A DNA stretch of 64,000 bases from Mycobacterium colombiense (GCF_003284935.1 NZ_QMEV01000010.1:1-64000), one strand, 5' to 3'; shown: positions 46,609-56,119, counted from the stretch's first letter. Numbers and translations are program-made. The notes: generated from the sequence alone by a model not told the origin.

Positions 46609-48066
46609 ATGACGAATCACCTTCTCGCACCTGCGCACCACGTGAAGGAGCGGTTGTCCTCTGTGATCATGGTCCCCGCGCCTCACGCCGTCGACGACAG
46701 ATGGCGTCGATGGAGCCGGGACTGGCCGGTTCGTGAACTGGCACCGGCACCCGCGGGCAATGGATTGAAAGCCGTCCGGGGGGATGCCGGACTGCCCTTC
46801 GTAGGTCACACGCTCGACTACATCCGATTCGGCTCGGATTTCAGTCGAGAGCGCTACGACCGTCTGGGTTCGGTGTCGTGGATGGGCGCGTTCGGCACCA
46901 AGATGGTGGTCATCGCCGGCCCTGACGCCACTCGAGAGGCGTTCACGAGCGAAGCGAAGGCATTCTCTCAGGATGGCTGGTCCTTCCTGATCGACGCCTT
47001 CTTCCATCGCGGTTTGATGCTCATGAGCTTCGACGAGCACTTGATGCACCGGCGCATCATGCAGGAGGCGTTTACGCGTCCGCGCCTGACCGGATACGTC
47101 GAACAGGTAACGCCATGCGTTCGCTCGGCAGTGCCTGCGTGGCCGGTGGGCCCGTCGGTTCGAATCTACCCACTGTTGAAGGAACTCACCCTCGACATCG
47201 CTACCGACGTCTTCATGGGCGGCCGCGGCAAGGACGAGAGCGATGCTGTCAACAAGGCGTTCGTCGCTACGGTCCGGGCGGCGAGTTCCCTTGTGCGTGC
47301 TCCGCTTCCGGGAACCAGATTCCGCGCTGGTGTGCAAGGGCGGCGCGTTTTGGAGGACTACTTCTTCCGGCATCTGCCGGCCGCGCGAGCCGGTGAAACG
47401 GAGGATCTGTTCGCTGCTCTCTGTCAAGCCACGACCGAAGACGGGGAGCGGTTTTCCGACGAGGATGTGGTGAATCACATGATCTTCTTGATGATGGCGG
47501 CCCACGACACCTCGACGATCACCACCACAGCGGTCACCTATTTCCTTGCCAAGTATCCGCAGTGGCAGGAGGCTGCGGCTGCGGAAGCCGCGGCCATCGG
47601 TGACGGGTTGCCGGACATCGAGGCCCTGGAGAAGATGACGGTCATCGACCTCGTGATCAAGGAAGCGCTCAGACTGCTTGCACCTGTTCCGCTGGTGATG
47701 CGCAAGACGGTTCGAGATGTCGCCATCGATGGATATCACATCCCCTCGAACACGTTATGCGCTATAACGCCTGCCGTGAATCACTTCGATCGAACGATCT
47801 GGAGTGATCCGGAGCGGTTCGATCCCTCACGTTTCGACGAGCCTCGGCGCGAAGACCAACACCACCGATTCGCCTGGGTTCCGTTCGGAGGTGGAGCGCA
47901 CAAGTGCATCGGCATGCAATTCGGGACGCTCGAGGTCAAAGCAATCCTGCACAGGATGCTGCGTTCGTTCACTTGGAAGGTTCCGGAGAACTATCACGTC
48001 CGATGGGACAACACCTCGCTGCCCATTCCGGTGGACGGACTTCCGTTGGAGATGAAGCGCCGATGA
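46609..48066 (+). CDS. Cytochrome P450 (second, non-CYP153)
   Basis: 485-aa P450. I-helix MMAAHDTSTITTT (about residues 300-312), ExxR motif KEALRLLAP (about 352), and the heme loop PFGGGAHKCIGMQFG (about 425-439) with the Cys ligand. The loop differs from CYP153 and is nearer to CYP51/CYP120-like sterol or terpenoid hydroxylases, but no family can be fixed. ATG 46609 has AGGAGG; an upstream ATG at 46570 lacks one. Overlaps the next gene by ATGA. Confidence 0.9.
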   Translation: MTNHLLAPAHHVKERLSSVIMVPAPHAVDDRWRRWSRDWPVRELAPAPAGNGLKAVRGDAGLPFVGHTLDYIRFGSDFSRERYDRLGSVSWMGAFGTKMVVIAGPDATREAFTSEAKAFSQDGWSFLIDAFFHRGLMLMSFDEHLMHRRIMQEAFTRPRLTGYVEQVTPCVRSAVPAWPVGPSVRIYPLLKELTLDIATDVFMGGRGKDESDAVNKAFVATVRAASSLVRAPLPGTRFRAGVQGRRVLEDYFFRHLPAARAGETEDLFAALCQATTEDGERFSDEDVVNHMIFLMMAAHDTSTITTTAVTYFLAKYPQWQEAAAAEAAAIGDGLPDIEALEKMTVIDLVIKEALRLLAPVPLVMRKTVRDVAIDGYHIPSNTLCAITPAVNHFDRTIWSDPERFDPSRFDEPRREDQHHRFAWVPFGGGAHKCIGMQFGTLEVKAILHRMLRSFTWKVPENYHVRWDNTSLPIPVDGLPLEMKRR

Positions 48067-48716
48067 CCGTCGACCACAGCCCCTACCTCGAACCCACGGA
48101 GTTTCTTGACTGGCAACAAGATTCGGTACGTGACTTCGTGTCATCGGCGATCCGTGGTGCCTGCGGCGACACCGAGAAGGCCATCGCCATCTTCACCGCG
48201 GTCCGTGACTCCATTTGGTACGACCCCTACACGGTGACCGACAACCCGCACGCGTATCGCGCCAGCACCGTCGCGACCGCAGAACGGGCCTACTGCGTCC
48301 CGAAGGCCGTGCTCTTGACTGCAGCGTGCCGAGCGGCGGGAATCCCGGCGCGGCTGGGGTTCGCCGACGTCCGAAACCACCTCCAGACCAAGGCATTGCG
48401 CGAGCGGATGGGTGGTAGCGACGTTTTCGTCTACCACGGCTACAGTCTCATGTTCCTCAACGGTGCGTGGGTAAAGGCCACCCCGGCGTTCAATCGCGAG
48501 CTGTGCGCACGCTTCGGTGTCTCGCCGATCGAATTCGACGGCCGTAGCGACGCGCTACTCCATGGTTTCACCGCTGACGGCACCCAGCACATGGAGTATC
48601 TGCGCGACCGGGGAGCCTACGACGATCTACCCCTAGCAGACATCCTGCAAGCACTGAGAACGCATTACGGCACATTCATCGATCAGCCGAACAGCCGTCC
48701 CGACCTCTTCGCCTGA
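48063..48716 (+). CDS. Transglutaminase-like cysteine enzyme
   Basis: 217-aa protein with a papain/transglutaminase-like core. Candidate catalytic Cys is in AYCVPKAVLLTAACRAAGIP (about residues 77-96), with ARLGFADVRNH following, His in VYHGYSLMFLNGAWV, and a TPAFN segment where many members have an acidic residue. Presence in an acyl-CoA operon is unusual; the role could be amidohydrolase or acyltransferase. Coupled to the P450 gene. Confidence 0.75.
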   Translation: MTVDHSPYLEPTEFLDWQQDSVRDFVSSAIRGACGDTEKAIAIFTAVRDSIWYDPYTVTDNPHAYRASTVATAERAYCVPKAVLLTAACRAAGIPARLGFADVRNHLQTKALRERMGGSDVFVYHGYSLMFLNGAWVKATPAFNRELCARFGVSPIEFDGRSDALLHGFTADGTQHMEYLRDRGAYDDLPLADILQALRTHYGTFIDQPNSRPDLFA

Positions 48717-48730
48717 AAGGGCACTACACG

Positions 48731-50362
48731 ATGCAAAGCACAATGCAAAATGTTCCGCTCACGGTGTCGGCGATCGTCCAGCATGCGGCAGCCATACACG
48801 GTGACAGCGAGGTCGTCACTCCGACCGGAAATGGATATCGGAGAACGCCTTACCGCATTGTGCTGGCGCGAGTGGCTCGCCTTGCCAATGCGCTGCGCAG
48901 TCTTGGCGTCACGGCAGACCAACGCGTGGCCACCTTCCAGTGGAGCAACCAGGAACATCTGGAGGCCTACTGTGCGATTCCCTCCATGGGCGCGGTCCTG
49001 CACACGCTCAACATTCGTTTGGCCCCAGAGCAACTGGCGTACATCGCCAATCACGCGAGCGATCAGATCGTCCTAGTCGACGCTTCGGTTGCCCCGTTGT
49101 TGGCGCGCGCGCTCCCAGCGATGGCGTCGGTGCACACCGTCATCGTCACCGGAGAGGGCGACCTTGCCCCGCTACAGGGATGCGGGAAGACCGTTCTGCG
49201 TTACGAGGAAGTGCTTGCCGGCCAAGAAGAATCATTTGACTGGCCTGAGCTCGACGAGCTGTCCGCCGCGGCCATGTGTTATACGAGCGGTACCACCGGA
49301 GATCCCAAAGGCGTCGTCTACAGCCACCGTTCGACGTACCTTCACTCCCTGACCGCCTGCACAGCTAACGCTTTGTCAGTCAGCGAGGCCGACCGTGTTC
49401 TGGCCATCGTCCCAATGTTTCACGCCAATGCGTGGGGGCTTATTTACGCAGCGTTGATGTCCGGTGCGGATCTCGTACTGCCTGACCGGTATCTCCAAGC
49501 CGAACCGTTGGTGTCGATCATCGAAGACACCAGACCGACCTTGGCCGGTGCAGTGCCGACGATCTGGAACGATGTCGACCGATATCTGGATTCGCACCCT
49601 GAGCGGGACATTTCTTCGTTACGGCTGGTCGCGTGCGGGGGGTCTGCTGTTCCGCTTTCGTTGATGCGGGCATTCGAAGAGAAGTACGACGTGCCCATTG
49701 TGCAGGCCTGGGGTATGACCGAAACCTCTCCGTTGGCGACCGTTGCACGTCCGGTTCACAGAGCCGACGCGACGCGGCGCTGGGAGCTGCGCGCATCCCA
49801 GGGCCGACCGATCTGCGGTGTCGAAATCCGGTTGCGGGACGACGACGGGAAAGACGTGCCGTGGGACGGGCAATCAGTTGGGGAGATCCAGGCGCGCGGT
49901 CCCTGGATCACCGGGTCCTATTTCGGAAACAACGATACGGAGAAGTTCGACGAAGGATGGCTGCGTACCGGTGATGTGGGCAAGATCGACGCCGAGGGCT
50001 ATCTGACACTGACCGACCGCTCGAAAGACGTCATCAAGTCGGGTGGCGAATGGATCTCCTCGGTGGAGCTGGAAAACACGCTGATCGGCCACCCTGCCGT
50101 GTACGAAGCGGCGGTAGTCGGCGTCGCGGACGATAAATGGCAGGAAAGGCCGTTGGCGCTTGTCGTCGTCCACCCCGGAACCGACGTTGACATTGACCAA
50201 CTCCGATCGTTCCTTGCGGACAAAGTCGCCAAATGGTGGATTCCCGATCGATGGAGCTTCGTGTCCGATATTCCGAGGACGAGCGTCGGAAAGTACGACA
50301 AAAAGGCCATCCGTGCGCGCCACTCTGCCGGCGAATACCTCATCGAAATCGAAACGTCATAA
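48731..50362 (+). CDS. Acyl-CoA synthetase (FadD13-like)
   Basis: 543-aa adenylate-forming ligase with CYTSGTTGDPKG (about residue 190), QAWGMTETSPLA (about 325), WLRTGDVGKIDAEGY (about 415) and TSVGKYDKK with the catalytic Lys. In the mymA operon, FadD13 fills the same place. It converts an acid to an acyl-CoA or acyl-adenylate. It starts 14 bp after the transglutaminase-like gene. Confidence 0.92.
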   Translation: MQSTMQNVPLTVSAIVQHAAAIHGDSEVVTPTGNGYRRTPYRIVLARVARLANALRSLGVTADQRVATFQWSNQEHLEAYCAIPSMGAVLHTLNIRLAPEQLAYIANHASDQIVLVDASVAPLLARALPAMASVHTVIVTGEGDLAPLQGCGKTVLRYEEVLAGQEESFDWPELDELSAAAMCYTSGTTGDPKGVVYSHRSTYLHSLTACTANALSVSEADRVLAIVPMFHANAWGLIYAALMSGADLVLPDRYLQAEPLVSIIEDTRPTLAGAVPTIWNDVDRYLDSHPERDISSLRLVACGGSAVPLSLMRAFEEKYDVPIVQAWGMTETSPLATVARPVHRADATRRWELRASQGRPICGVEIRLRDDDGKDVPWDGQSVGEIQARGPWITGSYFGNNDTEKFDEGWLRTGDVGKIDAEGYLTLTDRSKDVIKSGGEWISSVELENTLIGHPAVYEAAVVGVADDKWQERPLALVVVHPGTDVDIDQLRSFLADKVAKWWIPDRWSFVSDIPRTSVGKYDKKAIRARHSAGEYLIEIETS

Positions 50363-50400
50363 CGTCAAATCCCTGGAATTCCAACAGTCGGAAGGTAATC

Positions 50401-51546
50401 ATGTCCTCACCAATCTCTCCCTGGATGAATGCCGAATTACTCGAGCTTCGTGACCTCGCTGCGAAGTTCTTCTCGGCCGAATTGGCGCCGCATGCGAACC
50501 GCTTTGCAGACCAGCACCACGTCGACCGAGAACTGTGGAACCGAGCAGGCGAGCTGGGCCTGCTCTGCATGTCTATACCTGAGGAATACGGCGGAGGCGG
50601 TGGCACTTTCGCGCACGAAGCGGTCGTGCTTGAAGAGCAGGCCCGCATAGGTGACAGCTCATGGGGCGCGGGACTGCACAGCGGAATCGTCGCCCACTAC
50701 ATCCTGCAGTACGCGACTGAAGAGCTGCGCGCGCAGTGGCTTCCCAAGATGGCGTCCGGTGAAATGATCGGGGCGATCGCCATGACAGAACCGGGGACCG
50801 GGTCCGATCTGCAGAGCGTCAAGACAAAAGCCCTCCTGGACGGTGACGAGTACGTGATCACCGGCTCCAAGACTTTCATCACCAACGGCCAACAGGCCGA
50901 CCTCATCATCGTTGTTGCCAAGACAGATCCGAGCCAGGGCGCTGCGGGCATCTCTTTGATCGTTGTCGAGGCTGACCGGGCGGGATTCCGGCGCGGCAAG
51001 GTTCTCGACAAAATCGGCCAGCGCGGCCAGGACACCTCCGAGTTGTTCTTCGATGAAGTGAGAGTTCCGCGCTCGCATCTACTGGGCCAGTCTGAGGGAC
51101 AGGGCTTCATTCAGCTGATGACGCAGCTGCCACAAGAGCGACTCATCGTCGCGGTGGGGGCTGTCGCAGCGATGGAACTTGCCCTGGAGCAGACGCTCAA
51201 GTACACGCGTGAGCGGGAGGCGTTCGGTCGGCCTGTCTTTGGCTTTCAGAACACCAAGTTCACGCTGGCTGAAGCCGCGACAGAAACGCGCATCGCACGA
51301 GTGTTCCTCGACTACTGCATCGACCTGCACCTTGCGGGTCAACTCGACGTGCAGACCGTCGCCATGGCGAAGTGGTGGACCACTGAGCGAGCGATGAAGG
51401 TACTCGATGACTGTATGCAGCTTCACGGCGGATATGGCTACATGACCGAGTACCCCATCTCGAGGTTGTGGGTGGATCAGCGCGTGCAAAAAATCTATGC
51501 CGGCACGAACGAGGTGATGAAGGAAATCATCTCGCGTTCCCTATGA
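50401..51546 (+). CDS. Acyl-CoA dehydrogenase
   Basis: 381-aa flavoprotein of the ACAD family. ITAMTEPGTGSD-type substrate segment (AMTEPGTGSDLQSV) and C-terminal QLHGGYGYMTEYPISR are present. The catalytic base is expected near the C-terminus (KIYAGTNEVM). ATG 50401 follows GGAAGG, 38 bp after the ligase gene. Confidence 0.92.
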   Translation: MSSPISPWMNAELLELRDLAAKFFSAELAPHANRFADQHHVDRELWNRAGELGLLCMSIPEEYGGGGGTFAHEAVVLEEQARIGDSSWGAGLHSGIVAHYILQYATEELRAQWLPKMASGEMIGAIAMTEPGTGSDLQSVKTKALLDGDEYVITGSKTFITNGQQADLIIVVAKTDPSQGAAGISLIVVEADRAGFRRGKVLDKIGQRGQDTSELFFDEVRVPRSHLLGQSEGQGFIQLMTQLPQERLIVAVGAVAAMELALEQTLKYTREREAFGRPVFGFQNTKFTLAEAATETRIARVFLDYCIDLHLAGQLDVQTVAMAKWWTTERAMKVLDDCMQLHGGYGYMTEYPISRLWVDQRVQKIYAGTNEVMKEIISRSL

Positions 51547-51595
51547 CTCAGAGGAGTTGCCGCCCGCACGTTAGTCATCTAGAGGAGGAGGACTG

Positions 51596-52654
51596 ATGGC
51601 ATCGATGGTGGTGCCGTATCGCCACGACATGGGCGGCCACTGCGGATCGGGGGCTCTTCGGGATTTGACCGAATGGGCCGGGATCCGTTGGGGTGATGAC
51701 ACCCCGGACGAAGGCATCGTGTTTGCTCTCGGCGGGGCCCTCGACTTCTCGTATGTTCGCTCGGCCCACCTACGTCCACCGATCTACCTCGTTGGACGCA
51801 GCGCGGACCTCGAAGACGAATACTTGACCCGGTTGGGCGCGCGCTTCGAGTGTCGTTCGACAGACGACCCCGATCTCGGGTGGAAATGGGTGACCGAACA
51901 GATCGATGCCGGTACGCCGGTCATGGTGTGGACTGACATCGCCGAATTGCCCTATCTGAGAACGCGTCTGAGTATGAGCCGGCACGATGTCGTGATCGTA
52001 GGGTACGACGACGACGAGGAACTCGCCTTCGTGGTCGATAACGATCGCGATACACCTCAAGCCGTGCCTTACGAGAATCTACGGAAGGCGCGGGCATCGA
52101 CGGGATTTCCCGTCCCCACGCGGCACACCACCTACGTAGTCGAGTGGCCCGGCGCGGCACCAGATCTCGGCAATGCTGCCCGGTCGGCCTTCCGTAGGTC
52201 CGCGGACGCGATGCAGGGTTCGTGTGTGAGCGCGCCGATCACCGAGGACTCCGATTGTGAAATTCAGGTGCGTGGGCTACCAGGGGTATCGACTTTTGTG
52301 GAGGATCTCAAGCGGTGGCCGAAGATCTTTGACGACGACACCCTCGACGGAGCCTTGTTTGCGCTGAGCGCCTTCATCGAAAAAGCCGGAACCGGAGGCG
52401 GTCTGTTCCGAGATCTGCAAGCACGTGGATGTCGGCGCGTCGCTGAAGAGTTGAGTTTCGAACCTGCGTTTAAAGCAGCGGAGGCTGCAAAGACCGCATC
52501 TGAGTTGTGGACCGCGGTTGCGCACGCCGCTTATGACCGCGGTGCAGATCCGCACCGAAGAGCGAGCGGCGCCGCGTCCGTGGCTGCGCAATTGCCGACA
52601 GCCGAACGTCGACTCGCGGAGGCGCTGAGGGAGGCAGGAGATCTACTCCTATGA
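51596..52654 (+). CDS. BtrH-like papain-fold protein
   Basis: 352-aa protein. The N-terminal half (about residues 10-150) resembles butirosin biosynthesis protein H: a catalytic-type Cys in GGHCGSGALRDL, His in MSRHDVVIVGYD and Asp in VVDNDRD follow in papain-like order. The C-terminal half resembles DUF4872. BtrH transfers an acyl group from a carrier protein to an amine; transfer from or to CoA in this operon is only a suggestion. ATG 51596 follows GAGGAGGA. Confidence 0.75.
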   Translation: MASMVVPYRHDMGGHCGSGALRDLTEWAGIRWGDDTPDEGIVFALGGALDFSYVRSAHLRPPIYLVGRSADLEDEYLTRLGARFECRSTDDPDLGWKWVTEQIDAGTPVMVWTDIAELPYLRTRLSMSRHDVVIVGYDDDEELAFVVDNDRDTPQAVPYENLRKARASTGFPVPTRHTTYVVEWPGAAPDLGNAARSAFRRSADAMQGSCVSAPITEDSDCEIQVRGLPGVSTFVEDLKRWPKIFDDDTLDGALFALSAFIEKAGTGGGLFRDLQARGCRRVAEELSFEPAFKAAEAAKTASELWTAVAHAAYDRGADPHRRASGAASVAAQLPTAERRLAEALREAGDLLL

Positions 52655-52745
52655 GTTCTGATTGCTTCGGAGCAAGCCGAACTGGTTGCGACCCAGCAGA
52701 TTTATTTGAGCGCTTTGAATTGTGTCATAAGAAGGGAGAATCACG

Positions 52746-53156
52746 ATGGCTGTCTTCGCTGATGCGGAAGAGGTTTACCGCTACCTCGCCGGCATCTTTC
52801 GACGAGGTTTGGAGAACGAAGACCTTGCGAACAGACTTGCCGGGTCCGGGGTGGTGTTACGGATCCACTACACCGATCCGGATGCGGTAGTAACCGTGGA
52901 TATGCCGGAGAAGGTCGTAGAGACCGGCGCGGACAGTGGCGTTACACCGAATGTCGAATTGTTCATGTCCGCGGATACCGGCAACAGGTTCTGGTTGGGG
53001 AAGGTGAACTTGACCATGGCGATGGCGAAAGGAACTGTACGAGCGAAAGGTCCTGTCACCAAACTGATCAAGCTCATACCGCAGGCAAAGAACCTCTTTC
53101 CGGAATACCGGGCAATCCTTGAGGCCGACAAGCGTCACGACCTGCTCAATGTGTGA
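52746..53156 (+). CDS. SCP2 sterol/lipid-binding domain protein
   Basis: 136-aa single SCP2-domain protein (IHYTDPDAVVTVDM, TGNRFWLGKVNLTMAMAKG, GPVTKLIKLIPQAKNLFPEY). It probably carries a hydrophobic acyl-CoA or sterol-like intermediate between enzymes of the operon. Preceded by AGAAGGGAG. The stop overlaps an ATG of a 36-codon ORF. Confidence 0.88.
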   Translation: MAVFADAEEVYRYLAGIFRRGLENEDLANRLAGSGVVLRIHYTDPDAVVTVDMPEKVVETGADSGVTPNVELFMSADTGNRFWLGKVNLTMAMAKGTVRAKGPVTKLIKLIPQAKNLFPEYRAILEADKRHDLLNV

Positions 53157-53266
53157 TGTCGGTGCGGTACCGCGCCCGGGCCCGGGTGAGCGGCGCGGGC
53201 CTCTGGGCGATGTGCCCGGAGATCATCCAGGACAGTTCGCGCGACCACCGTGCGCGGTCGGGATAA
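53156..53266 (+). CDS. Possible 36-aa ORF coupled to the SCP2 gene
   Basis: ATG 53156 overlaps the SCP2 stop as TGATG, which favours translational coupling, and the frame runs to TAA 53264-53266. The peptide is basic (MSVRYRARARVSGAGLW at its start) with an acidic middle and has no recognisable domain. It could be a gene remnant, a leader, or chance. Confidence 0.3.
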   Translation: MSVRYRARARVSGAGLWAMCPEIIQDSSRDHRARSG

Positions 53267-53304
53267 CTACTCGAGAAGCGTAATTCGATAGAAGGGACTT
53301 CAAC

Positions 53305-54411
53305 ATGAAGACACGTGCGGCTGTTTTGTGGGGCTTGGAGCAGAAGTGGGAGGTCGAAGAAGTCGATTTGGATCCGCCAGGTCCCGGGGAGGTCCTCGTG
53401 CGGCTGGCGGCCACCGGCTTGTGCCATTCCGACGAACATCTGGTGACCGGCGACCTCCCGATCCCATTGCCGGTAGTGGGGGGTCATGAGGGTGCTGGCA
53501 CAGTCGTGGAGTGCGGCGAAGGGGTTGAGGAACTGTCCGAAGGTGATTCTGTCATCTTGACCTTCCTTCCCTCGTGTGGGCGCTGCTCGTACTGCGCGCG
53601 CGGCATGGGCAATCTCTGTGAGTTGGGAGCGGCGCTCATGATGGGACCGCAGATCGACGGCACCTATCGCTTTCACGCACGAGGCGAGGACGTCGGGCAG
53701 ATGTGTTTGCTCGGGACGTTTTCCGAGTACACAGTGGTGCCGCAGGCGTCCGTGGTCAAGATTGACGGCGGAATCCCCCTGGATCGGGCAGCCTTGATCG
53801 GTTGCGGCGTCACGACCGGTTACGGATCTGCGGTGCGGACTGGGGAGGTGCGCGCCGGGGACACCGTCGTGGTAGTGGGAGCGGGCGGAATCGGAATGAA
53901 TGCGATTCAGGGCGCGCGAATCGCGGGAGCGCTGGCGATTGTGGCGGTCGATCCGGTGAAGTTCAAGCGAGAGCAAGCGAGCGGGTTCGGTGCGACGCAC
54001 ACCGCGGCCTCGATGGATGAAGCTTGGTCGCTGGTCAGCGATATGACGCTGGGCAAGCTGGCTGATGTCTGCATCCTCACCACCGATGTGGCTGAGGCCT
54101 CCTACACCGCGGAAGCGCTGGCCTTGGTCGGAAAGCGCGGGCGCGTCGTGGTCACGGCCATCGGGCACCCCGACGACTCATCGATCTCAGGATCACTGCT
54201 TGAAATGACGCTTTACGAGAAGCAGATTCGTGGCGCTTTGTATGGCTCATCCAATGCGCCGCACGATATTCCGCGACTGGTCGAGCTGTACTCCGCTGGG
54301 TTGTTGAAGCTCGATGAGTTGGTCACCCGCGAATACTCCCTCGACCAAATCAATGAGGGCTACGAGGATATGCGTTCAGGAAAAAACATCCGAGGGCTGG
54401 TCCGGTTCTGA
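53305..54411 (+). CDS. NDMA-type zinc alcohol dehydrogenase (AdhD-like)
   Basis: 368-aa medium-chain dehydrogenase close in sequence to M. tuberculosis AdhD (Rv3086), which lies in the mymA operon. Catalytic zinc ligands in GLCHSDEH and GGHEGAG, structural zinc in CGRCSYCARGMGNLC, cofactor motif VVVVGAGGIGMNAIQ and end KNIRGLVRF. NDMA-dependent types keep NAD bound and use an external acceptor; this is inferred from family. ATG 53305 has AAGGGA upstream. Confidence 0.92.
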   Translation: MKTRAAVLWGLEQKWEVEEVDLDPPGPGEVLVRLAATGLCHSDEHLVTGDLPIPLPVVGGHEGAGTVVECGEGVEELSEGDSVILTFLPSCGRCSYCARGMGNLCELGAALMMGPQIDGTYRFHARGEDVGQMCLLGTFSEYTVVPQASVVKIDGGIPLDRAALIGCGVTTGYGSAVRTGEVRAGDTVVVVGAGGIGMNAIQGARIAGALAIVAVDPVKFKREQASGFGATHTAASMDEAWSLVSDMTLGKLADVCILTTDVAEASYTAEALALVGKRGRVVVTAIGHPDDSSISGSLLEMTLYEKQIRGALYGSSNAPHDIPRLVELYSAGLLKLDELVTREYSLDQINEGYEDMRSGKNIRGLVRF

Positions 54412-54570
54412 AGAGCATCATGCCCACTGCTGGTCTTCATGTCCTTGCGTCGCTGCAGATCATGCGGCCGGGCCGCTTGGGTGGTTGGCGTCGCGTCCTT
54501 CTTTCCCGTCGTGAGGACGGCAAGCATCAGACACCTCATAGATCATTTATCACATTCTCTGGAGGCTGAG

Positions 54571-55770
54571 ATGACGGACGCTGGCACGACCACGGCAAGC
54601 GGGGATGGGGCTGCTCGTTTCGCTATCGCCCCGGAGGTGTGGACCACGCCGGAGCGACGAGCGCTGAGCCAAATGGCGCGGTCTTTCGTGGAACGTGAAA
54701 TCGCGCCGAAGCTAGCGGAATGGGAGCACGTGGGTGAGATTCCGCGCGACCTGCATCTCAATGCTGCCGAGGTGGGGCTTCTCGGAATCGGGTTCCCGGA
54801 AGAAGTCGGCGGCAGCGGCGGCAATGCGATTGACTCTGCACTGGTCACTGAGGCCATCCTGGCCGCAGGCGGGTCCACTGGCGTCTGCGCCGCCTTGTTC
54901 ACCCATGGCATTGCCCTTCCCCACATTGCCGCCAATGGCTCCGACGCCCTGATTGAACGATATGTCCGTCCGACGCTCGCAGGAAAGATGATCGGCTCGC
55001 TGGGCGTTACCGAGCCTGGGGCAGGTTCAGATGTCGCGAATATGCGCACACGCGCAGTGCGCGACGGCGACACCTACGTGGTCAACGGAGCAAAGACGTT
55101 CATCACCAGCGGAGTTCGGGCGGACTTCGTTACTACGGCGGTACGCACCGGCGGACCGGGTTACGGTGGAGTTTCATTGCTCGTGATCGACAAGAATTCG
55201 CCTGGATTCGAAGTGTCCCGCCGGTTGGACAAGATGGGATGGCGATGTAGCGACACCGCCGAGTTGTCTTTCGTCGACGTTCGCGTACCGGCTGAGAACC
55301 TGGTGGGGGCAGCAAACAGCGGGTTTTTGCAGATCATGCAGCAATTTCAGGCTGAACGGCTCGGCATCGCCGTCCAGGCGTACGCGACGGCGGGTCGGGC
55401 TCTCGATCTCGCCAAGAGTTGGGCGCGGGAGCGTGAAACGTTCGGTAGACCCTTGACGGGGCGCCAGGTCATTCGCCATAAGCTCGCGGAGATGGCTCGA
55501 CAGGTCGACGTGGCGTGCACCTATACCCGTGCGGTCATGCAGAGGTGGCTAGCGGGGGAGGATGTCGTTGCCGAGGTGTCGATGGCCAAGAACACCGCTG
55601 TGTATGCGTGCGACTACGTGGTCAATGAGGCGGTTCAGATCTTTGGTGGGATGGGCTACATGCGTGAGTCTGAGATCGAGAGACACTACCGAGACTGCCG
55701 GATTCTCGGAATAGGCGGCGGCACCAACGAAATCATGAATGAGATCATTGCCAAACGTATCGGACTCTAG
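54571..55770 (+). CDS. Acyl-CoA dehydrogenase
   Basis: 399-aa ACAD. VTEPGAGSDVANM (about residue 145), RERETFGRPLTGRQ and C-terminal IFGGMGYMRESEIERHYRD are characteristic. Together with the ACAD at 50401 it gives two dehydrogenases in block C, perhaps for different chain positions. ATG 54571 follows CTGGAGG; a longer frame begins at 54439 without support. Confidence 0.92.
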   Translation: MTDAGTTTASGDGAARFAIAPEVWTTPERRALSQMARSFVEREIAPKLAEWEHVGEIPRDLHLNAAEVGLLGIGFPEEVGGSGGNAIDSALVTEAILAAGGSTGVCAALFTHGIALPHIAANGSDALIERYVRPTLAGKMIGSLGVTEPGAGSDVANMRTRAVRDGDTYVVNGAKTFITSGVRADFVTTAVRTGGPGYGGVSLLVIDKNSPGFEVSRRLDKMGWRCSDTAELSFVDVRVPAENLVGAANSGFLQIMQQFQAERLGIAVQAYATAGRALDLAKSWARERETFGRPLTGRQVIRHKLAEMARQVDVACTYTRAVMQRWLAGEDVVAEVSMAKNTAVYACDYVVNEAVQIFGGMGYMRESEIERHYRDCRILGIGGGTNEIMNEIIAKRIGL

Positions 55771-56119
55771 TTCTTGATACCAGTAAAGAAAGTTCTCACA
55801 TCGCAGGTCAACGACGGTCAGGCGGCTGTTGGTCCAGCCTGCCGCTCGCGGCGTCTCGATGCGGCGAGGAGCGAGGGCAGCTGCGCTTCGTCGTGATGCC
55901 AGAGCTGTGGTGGCCTGCGACTTAGTTCCGGCGCCGGTCGTGGGTGCATGTGTGCGTGGCGGCGGACGGAGGGCGAAGCGCAGGGAGCGGCGCGGACGGG
56001 AGCGCCAGCGGACGGGAGCAGAGCGAGCGTAGCGAAGCCTGCAGGTAGCCGCCGTTCCTCGCAGATCCTGGCCTCCAGGATCTACGTCATAAGCTGCGAG
56101 GGGGCTGCGTCATGGTGCT
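55771..56119. other. Spacer between cargo and conjugation module with a 21-bp palindrome
   Basis: 349 bp with no convincing gene; the section 55960-56040 is simple, purine-rich, repetitive G/C sequence. It includes AGATCCTGG-CCT-CCAGGATCT at 56063-56083, with perfect 9-bp arms, which may act as an operator, a terminator stem or a DNA-processing site. Confidence 0.5.
56063..56083. repeat. 21-bp perfect inverted repeat
   Basis: AGATCCTGG (56063-56071), spacer CCT and CCAGGATCT (56075-56083). It lies about 40 bp upstream of the HD-domain gene at the edge of the mobility module. Confidence 0.85.

Noticed and set aside
46546..47739. 397-codon minus-strand frame opposite the second P450
   Set aside because: P450 heme, ExxR and I-helix motifs are on the plus strand; this is antisense.
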